Source of the DNA: Lineus longissimus
Lineage: Eukaryota; Nemertea; Pilidiophora; Heteronemertea; Lineidae
NCBI RefSeq assembly: GCF_910592395.1
Contig: NC_088310.1
Coordinates: 16,809,501 to 16,873,500, forward strand
Direction: 5' to 3'
Length of the DNA stretch: 64,000 nucleotides
Below, piece after piece: positions 57,292-64,000 of the stretch (position 1 is its first letter; the number at the start of each line of letters is the position of its first letter). The notes beneath the pieces were generated by a model. It did not search any database. It had not been told where the DNA came from and saw nothing but the letters and a program-made list of their open reading frames with translations. The position numbers and the translations under genes were made by a program.

Positions 57292-59435
57292 ATGATATTT
57301 GTCACGTACATTGCGATGTTGTACGATGTCCTCTATAGGAATACTGGGGGCATCAGAATGAATGGTCGCGTGGCTGAGAGTGAGAGTCAGGGTAAGTAAA
57401 GCAAAGGTTCCTTCTGTAGTTTTCCTACGGCGGTGTATCTCACTTTTTCATCTGGGGAACATACTCAATAGCATGTCTGGATCTCAACCCCACTTCACCT
57501 GGCTTTCAATGAAAAGAGCTTTGGTTGGGATTTATAGTGACTCGGGTACATTGCTTTATCACCTGACTGTGGTATAGGTATTCTTGATTACTCCGCAGGC
57601 CGCCTAATTTTTAGTTGCTAACCTAAGGCAGGTTTTCTAAGCGATAAATACTTTTAAGTGAGAGTTGTTTTGGAAGACGACTGACAGACCTTCAGAACAA
57701 TGAGTAAAATATAGCTGCTTAAGAACAGACTAAGAGGGAAAGTTGCTCTGGATCGAAGACGTCAGGGCTAGTTCTCTGAGCGATGATTCAGGGAGAGTTG
57801 CCCTTGAAAACGATGGGCTAATCCTCTGAGCGATAAGTTAGAGAGAGTGGCTCTGGAAGACGATGGGTTAGTCCTCTGACGAGAAGTGAGGAGATTGTTC
57901 TGAAAGACGTCGGGCTAGTCCTGTGAGCGATAAGTGAGGGAGAGTTGCTCTGCACGAAGATGGGTATAAAGTCATGGCCTCTGATTGATATTAGTGAGGA
58001 AGACGACGGGCTTTTGTCCTCTGAACGAGAAGTGAGAGAGAGAGTTGCTCTGGAAGACGACGGGCTAGTCCTCTGAACGAGAAGTGAGGGCGATTGTTCT
58101 GAAAGACGTCGGGCTAGTCCTGTGAGCGATATTAAGTGAGAGAGAGTTGCTCTGGAAGACGACGGGCTATAGTCCTCTGAACGAGAAGTGATGGAGAGTT
58201 GCTGCTGAGCACATCCCAATGAGCTTGAGAACGTATCACATCTCTAGATCATCCAATTTTTCTTCACTGGGTTACAATACGCGTGTTTCATCACATCTTT
58301 AAACCTTTCCAGACACTCCTTTACCACCGGCCGTGGTCGAGATGTTTGACTACCAACGGCGACGTAAGTTTAATATGACTACTTCATTGTAAATGTTTGA
58401 TATGTGGGCAGGTTTTGCAACACTATTTCATCGACGACGATTTTTGACATTTGTCATTGAATTTGAAAATTTCCAATAGGATAAGTGAGCACTGAATATA
58501 AATTGCAACAGTGTGTAGACAGATAGACACTAATATCCACCAAGTTACAAGATATTTGCACTAAAGCGTTGTGTATAACTGCATTTATGTTTTGCTGACT
58601 CGACCCACGATTGTCTGAATACGAACGGCTTATCCGTTTGATGGTGCGCAATCACGTCATGTTGGCCACACAAAGATTGGTCCCAAATAGACTTTGAAAA
58701 GTGTCCGACATTCCCAATAGTTTCGTCATTTTCATTACATTTACCTTTACAGGACAAGCATGTCGTCGTCGGAAGTTCCTGGCATATGTTGAAAGACGAC
58801 ACTACGACTGCTGGCAAGCAGGACAAGAGCCTCCAGGCGTTTTTGACTGTGACCTTGCAAAAATGGATATGTTTGATGAGAAGGACATCCGAGTCACCAT
58901 GCCGCCACCGAGGCCCTGGCCAGATCAAGTACGAGAACCGGAATCTGATGATGATGCCGGCTCCTACCCCGACACACAGACTGATTCCGCATCCAGTGCC
59001 GACTCTGAAATGGACACGGATGTGACCGACAACAATTCAGGTCTCGAGTCCGACCTTGACAGTGACACAGATTCCGGAAGAGACACCGGAACCGACGCAG
59101 GTGTAGATGGTGACATTGAGCCAGAACCTGATGACCACGTCTCGAAGACTGTGACAAACACAAAACCGATTACCGTGTCTGTCCCCGACCGTGACCCTCA
59201 GCCGGTGACGGCGACTGTTCTCGACCCCGATCCTCGGCGTAAGATCGTTGTTATCCCGCACCATAACACTCGACTGAAGACCATAGCTTTATCCGATCGC
59301 GACCCTCAGCCGATGATCGTAACTGTCCCCGACCCTGAACCTGATCCCTCCGAAACCTATCACAATTTCTTACATAACTTGATACGTATTGCTCACCAGC
59401 TGACGTTCTTTCTGCATGTATCTAACTTGTACTGA
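57292..59435 (+). CDS. 277-aa acidic protein, three coding exons
   Basis: The exons are 57275-57391 (ATG at 57292; acceptor TTTTTCCAG, donor CAGG|GTAAGT), 58313-58363 (acceptor CCTTTCCAG, donor GAC|GTAAGT) and 58753-59435 (acceptor CCTTTACAG). Phases agree at both joins (1 and 1), and the coding total of 834 bases includes the stop. The N-terminus is hydrophobic (MIFVTYIAMLYDVLY), possibly a short membrane or signal segment. Then come VVEMFDYQRR and a Cys/Arg stretch QACRRRKFLAYVERR, a Pro-rich MPPPRPWPDQ, a long Asp/Ser/Thr acidic tract with SDxDSD-type repeats, and Pro-Asp repeats (VPDRDPQP, VPDPEPDP). AATAAA at about 59959 could be the poly(A) signal. Function unknown. Confidence 0.6.
57600..58215. 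repeat. minisatellite in the first intron, unit about 50-60 bp
   Basis: About ten units of 'gagagttgctctggaagacg', 'acgggctagtcctctgaacg' and 'agaagtgaggg'. It lies wholly in the intron between the first two coding exons and also occurs in duplication copy B. Confidence 0.9.
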
Positions 59436-60267
59436 GACCATGGACACAAATTTCATTTCGAAGAAATTTAGCAAGACCTTTGCGGAATGTCTCTCGTCAC
59501 AACCCGCGCACGTCGTCCTCGCTGTCTTGAAGTTGTGTTCCGGCTTTCTACATTTATAGTAGTGTGAGACACCATCGCATCTTTCATGTGCCGTCGGTAT
59601 TTCCTATTAGCCTTCGGGTAGTAACTGTAAAGTGAGCATATACGTGTAATACATATTAGGCCTTGATATTTGTGATGGTTAAACGCGAGATCATGAGATG
59701 TAGAAATGTCCGGAACACCAGTGGTATTGCCTAGACTTGCCTGGTCAGTAACTTTATAGTGAAAATGGTGATACTGTTTTGTTTCATGCAGCAACGTTCC
59801 TCGAGATGTCATCTGCTACGTGATGGGACTTGACATTATAGTTATGTGACGTATCCGTGGAGAAAGAGACGAAGTGAACTGTGAAACAACGGGCTATAAA
59901 TGCGGAAGGTGCCGGAGACAAGTTGGCAGTCATTTTATTTTTTGAATATTTTTTAAAGAAATAAAGCCCCAACCGTTATCTGTTAATTTTGATTAATGTA
60001 CCATGCGTTAGCAATAGGTGTGAAAGGAATTCCTGTTCCATGATAAAAGTGTCTCTAACTTTCGTCCGTCATAAATCAAGAGGTACTAGGGAGCACTTTT
60101 TCCAGAGGGACACAGGACGTATGGATTCCAAGAAAATTCCACAAAAACCAACTGAGCCAAGGCTTGAAACATTCAAGAGATAATGACTTGTACAGACTAG
60201 AGATGATATTTGAATAATTTGAATTATGTGAACATTTGAGGACACCTAGCTCCCCTCCCCATCCTGC
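59436..60267. other. 3' UTR and intergenic
   Basis: Downstream of the 277-aa gene. It holds AATAAA at about 59959. No further gene is supported. Confidence 0.4.
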
Positions 60268-60595
60268 CACCTGTTGTTTTCGATATACTCCGCCTCTCGA
60301 TATTTTGTATACGAGGTAGGAGTATCAAAAACCTGTTATGTCTCAGGATGCCCGATATCCAACTTGAAAAAGGCTCATAGATGACACTCCGCAAAATAAT
60401 CAGACCGGATGACCAGGCAGTGAGGATGGCGAATAATTCTGTGCACTGGCACTTTCGTGCGACAATCGTAATTAGAAACAAGGAATGTTATGGTGGTTTC
60501 AATATTATGAAGAAGGCATCCTGAGATCAGGTTTTTGCTATACTCCTACCTCGTATACAAAATATCGAGAGGGGGAGTATATTGAAAATCACTGG
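60268..60595. mobile_element. foldback MITE, arms about 80 bp
   Basis: The left arm (60268-60350) and right arm (60510-60595) are inverted. They share ctctcgatattttgtatacg, aggtaggagtat and aaaacctg blocks and are separated by about 155 bp. Confidence 0.85.
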
Positions 60596-60885
60596 TTACA
60601 TCAGAATGGTAATCTGGTGATACGACGGGGATGTGCAAAAATAAGCCTTAGAGACAGCTTGATAGCTTCTTTTTGAACATCTTTGAATAGTGTTGGACCT
60701 GGATCAACAAATTAATAGAAAGCTAGCTATAGCCGACCACCGACACTTGCATTACAATACTGAGTCGGTCCCGCAACTGGGAAATAGTGGCGACCTATCC
60801 GGACTGGTCACCTATTAGAACCAAATACGATGACGCAACATATATACCAGAGGAGTTCGCCGACGATTTTTTTTATACATTCAAT
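60596..60885. other. no gene seen
   Basis: Nothing recognised. Confidence 0.3.
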
Positions 60886-61157
60886 TACAGTGGAACCTCC
60901 CTTGGCGGACACCTCTCTATTAAAACTTAGTTTTGGTCCCATATAGGTAGTTTCCATCCAATTTGACCTCAGTCTTTAATCAACATCCAGACTCTCATCA
61001 GTGCGTTTGCGTCACCACTATCGAGATCCACAAGATTTGGTGAGTGATTTAGCTATCTCAATACATTACAGGTCAAGATGGTAATCAAAGGCAGCACTCA
61101 GTCCCGAGGGACAGCACTCAGCCCCGAGGGTGTCCTTAATAGGGAGGTTCTATTGTA
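60886..61157. mobile_element. TA-flanked MITE (tacagtggaacctcc family), copy 2
   Basis: Ends tacagtggaacctccct and, inverted, agggaggttctattgta. Related to 40814-40996 with different interior length. It lies 75 bp before the start of duplication copy B. Confidence 0.8.
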
Positions 61158-61231
61158 TGACGCGAATGAATCTGCAAGACAGAGTGTACACTGAGCGATG
61201 ATCTGATTATGTCATTCATAAATGAAAACAG

Positions 61232-61744
61232 GAAAATTCAGATAGGGCATCCGGCGCTGACGAGGATATTGTTGGAGCAGACGACGGATCAGTCACGGAG
61301 ACTACCCAAGGTAAAGAACTCAAGAAACCGAAGCCACCGCCTATGCCCTTCGAGCGCTACGCCATCCGCCCTTTGAGCAACACTAGCCGCCATTCAGCCC
61401 CAACGATTCGCTCGACATCAAGGGCCAGCGCCGCGAGCTCCTCCAACTATGCACCATCTTCAACTGATACAGGCGTGTCCGTGACGTTCCAGCGGCCTCG
61501 TCGAAGTGCAGGATCTAGACGAGGTGGTGAGAGAACGAGAGACTTACACCCTGTGGCGACAGGACTCAACCACCAAGGGACTTCTGTAGAGAAAACACGA
61601 TTCAGAGCTTTGAACAGAAAGGGTGATATAAAGGTGGCTAAGGTGTGGACACGTAAACATATAAGTACGAGCGATCTTCCCATCGTTTGGGCAAGGGAAG
61701 ACACTTACATCGATGAACCACCGATATCACCATTTCAGAGATAG
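61232..61744 (+). CDS. duplicate 3' coding part of the 471-aa gene
   Basis: 513 bp matching 55331-55843. The frame stays open for its whole 170 codons and stop. Four base differences were found, all at third codon positions and all synonymous. The first base follows AACAG, so the copy begins exactly at a possible 3' splice site and could be the last exon of another transcript. No start codon or upstream exon is visible in the preceding sequence. It may be an active paralogue exon or a truncated duplicate homogenised with copy A. Confidence 0.5.
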   Translation, partial: ENSDRASGADEDIVGADDGSVTETTQGKELKKPKPPPMPFERYAIRPLSNTSRHSAPTIRSTSRASAASSSNYAPSSTDTGVSVTFQRPRRSAGSRRGGERTRDLHPVATGLNHQGTSVEKTRFRALNRKGDIKVAKVWTRKHISTSDLPIVWAREDTYIDEPPISPFQR

Positions 61745-62699
61745 AGGGTATTTAAATCAATGCATTGTATCTTCAAAAGAAATCTAGTAGCTAGTCGGCA
61801 AGAAGAAATCGTAATGTGTTGGAAGGGCTTAGAAATGTATAGTTGCTGACGATAGCCCTATCAACATCAGGAAAGGATTTTCTCATAAATTTCGGCTCTA
61901 ACCTAACCAATCCATGAAAACATTTGTTAGAGTGATATTGTTATTAAAGTACAGAAAGGGTGGGGGTATCCTTTTTGCAGCCCAAAATATATTTGCCTGG
62001 CGAGAAAACGCTTATGATATATACAGGTACATGTATTCATTGGGAGATTAATTTGTGTCTGTATAGCACTTTTGCATTAACCTTGAACTCAAAGCTATGT
62101 TGAAACCGTATTTCTTTATGGGATTCATGATATACATGTAATTACATGTATATAATATGATAATACGCAAATATACTTATACACATGCAAAATTTCAGTT
62201 GAAGGACCTTTTTGTAATTTTCAACAACTTTTAGTCAACCATTTTTCCCCGGTATAGGTCAACCGGGTTACCCGGTATACAGTCCTGTAAATTAAACAAG
62301 ATTACAAAATTGCGCTTGCGGCTTACCAATCACATAAGCCACTCAGGATTGATCTGTTTCGAAAAAATTCCTGTGAGGGATTTGTATGGAAGGAAGTACA
62401 TGTATTCTTTAAAAAAATTTCCGGGAGCATTTTTAGTATTCGGGTGTACCATATTTCATTTTGATTAAAAAACATTCCTATATATCATTCTGATATATCT
62501 ATATGATATGAATACTGTATAGATTTCATATCGATCTTGATAACTCAGTAAAATCATTTTGCGGATAAGGAAGTGCGCCTCAAAAGAAATGGGAAATTTT
62601 GTATCCATACATGTTCCCTTCTGCTTACTAATCTGACATTAAAAAGAGCGTCTACCTGTTCGGTGGAGGAAAAGCACGAGTAAATGAAATTTCAACTAT
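61745..62699. other. intergenic, duplicate of 55844-56789
   Basis: The same as in copy A; no gene. Confidence 0.4.
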
Positions 62700-62852
62700 T
62701 ATTGGTCGCGAAGGGGCGCACCTGAAGTTCTGATGACGTCATCTAAAAATGACGGATGACGTCATAACGCCCGAACGCAACCTGGCAACGTCACGTGCTG
62801 TTTTTGCGATTCTGCTATTAACGAGAAGACGCGTATTTCTTTCTAACGTTGG
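62700..62852 (+). promoter_or_regulatory. duplicate promoter with two CRE palindromes
   Basis: TGACGTCA at 62734-62741 and 62757-62764 with unchanged spacing, plus the CACGTG and CCAAT-type sites of copy A. Confidence 0.45.
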
Positions 62853-63175
62853 TAAGAGCATTTTTTTGAATCACTCTTTTAGGTCAAAATTTGCAAAATG
62901 AAGAACATATTTAATTGTTAGTGCGTCCGTTTTCGTAAACGCTTCGTCCGCAGCAGCTCACGACCAAGGTCTGTCATCGGACATATTTCGCCTCTCCAAT
63001 AGGCTATAACACTGTTGGCCCAAAAAGCTGATTCCATATACCGCAAAACGTATAGGTGCATCGAAATTCTGTAAAAAGAACACCTTGGTTTCGGAATAGG
63101 GTTTCTTGCTTGAGTCGAAGTCTTACGAGAGATATTATGCACTGAATATTGAACTAAGAACATTAATTTTTCCAG

Positions 63176-63292
63176 GCTTTTTGGATATCGAAATGATATT
63201 TGTCACGTACATTGCGATGTTGTATGATGTCCTCTATAGGAATACTGGGGGCATCAGAATGAATGGTCGCGTGGCTGAGAGTGAGAGTCAGG
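63176..63292 (+). CDS. duplicate first coding exon of the 277-aa gene (partial)
   Basis: 117 bp matching 57275-57391, with both splice sites kept. The one difference noted (TAC to TAT) is synonymous. Later exons would lie beyond the window. Confidence 0.5.
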
Positions 63293-63499
63293 GTAAGTAA
63301 AGCAAAGGTTCCTTCTGTAGTTTTCCTACGGCGGTGTATCTCACTTTTTCATCTGGGGAACATACTCAATAGCATGTCTGGATCTCAACCCCACTTCACC
63401 TGGCTTTCAATGAAAAGAGCTTTGGTTGGGATTTATAGTGACTCGGGTACATTGCTTTATCACCTGACTGTGGTATAGGTATTCTTGATTACTCCGCAG

Positions 63500-64000
63500 G
63501 CCGCCTAATTTTTAGTTGCTAACCTAAGGCAGGTTTTCTAAGCGATAAATACTTTTAAGTGAGAGTTGTTTTGGAAGACGACTGACAGACCTTCAGAACA
63601 ATGAGTAAAATAAAGCTGCTTAAGAACAGACTAAGAGGGAAAGTTGCTCTGGATCGAAGACGTCAGGGCTAGTTCTCTGAGCGATGATTCAGGGAGAGTT
63701 GCCCTTGAAAACGATGGGCTAGTCCTCTGAGCGATAAGTTAGAGAGAGTGGCTCTGGAAGACAATGGGTTAGTCCTCTGACGAGAAGTGAGGAGATTGTT
63801 CTGAAAGACGTCGGGCTAGTCCTGTGAGCGATAAGTGAGGGAGAGTTGCTCTGTACGAAGATGGGTATAAAGTCCTCTGAGCGATATTAGTGAGGTAGAC
63901 GACGGGCTTTTGTCCTCTGAACGAGAAGTGAGGGAGAGTTGCTCTTGAAGACGACAGGCCAGTCCTCTGAACGAGAAGTGAGGGCGATTGTTCTGAAAGA
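63500..64000. repeat. intronic minisatellite, copy B
   Basis: Same 50-60 bp units as at 57600-58215, cut by the window end. Confidence 0.85.

Larger units (their letters stand above)
55331..58099 (+). repeat. segmental duplication, copy A
   Basis: From gaaaattc (55331) onward the sequence matches 61232-64000 with about 98-99% identity and a few indels. The match still continues at the window end. The distance between copies is about 5.9 kb. It includes the 3' part of the 471-aa gene, the intergenic promoter and the first coding exon of the 277-aa gene. Confidence 0.95.
61232..64000 (+). repeat. segmental duplication, copy B (runs off the window)
   Basis: Matches copy A (55331-58099). Differences are scattered substitutions and small indels, such as an extra catgta near 62150 and a lost 'taacgg' near 62968. 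Confidence 0.95.

Noticed and set aside
57818-58219. Minus-strand Ser-rich protein
   Set aside because: It is the antisense translation of the intronic minisatellite.

Overview
This is metazoan DNA, most likely from a marine invertebrate (deuterostome or lophotrochozoan; I cannot name the species). There are no operons. Genes have GT-AG introns, AATAAA signals are present, and much of the window is nested transposable elements, microsatellites and tRNA-derived SINEs. Everything was read by eye; no alignment or database search was run.

Layout. (1) 0.4-4.7 kb: a minus-strand, three-exon gene for a CCHC zinc-knuckle (gag-like) protein, then a separate exon resembling LINE ORF1. (2) 4.7-23.4 kb: a tandem array of about 0.9-kb units holding coding-like minus-strand patches. 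An LTR retrotransposon of gypsy type (4854-19360, minus strand, LTRs about 630 bp, 4-bp target duplication TTAG) landed in unit 1. A FLYWCH/MULE DNA transposon (7172-11500), whose ends are inverted minisatellite arrays and which has a 9-bp target duplication, landed in the retrotransposon pol gene. A 5'-truncated LINE sits in unit 4. (3) 23.4-31.7 kb: gene-poor DNA with an old hairpin/CGT element and a 1.75-kb inverted-repeat element.

(4) 31.7-44.5 kb: a CR1/jockey-like LINE remnant is split inside its endonuclease by an 11-kb TIR element (32639-43633, ends CACTCTAA, 2-bp duplication TG). That element carries a minus-strand multi-exon gene resembling SAM-domain (SAMD3-like) proteins, plus two CGT elements, a SINE and several MITEs. 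(5) 44.6-53.8 kb: nested CGT elements, a large 60-70 bp minisatellite and SINEs.

(6) 53.8-64 kb: host-like plus-strand genes: an Ig-like last exon, a 471-aa unknown protein, and a newly assembled three-coding-exon gene for a 277-aa acidic protein. A direct segmental duplication of period about 5.9 kb repeats the 3' part of the 471-aa gene and the promoter and first coding exon of the 277-aa gene; copy B runs off the window end.

The most novel points are the minisatellite-ended MULE, the 11-kb CACT-type element with a captured SAM-like gene, the four-copy hairpin/CGT family, and the duplicated gene whose copy differs only at synonymous sites.
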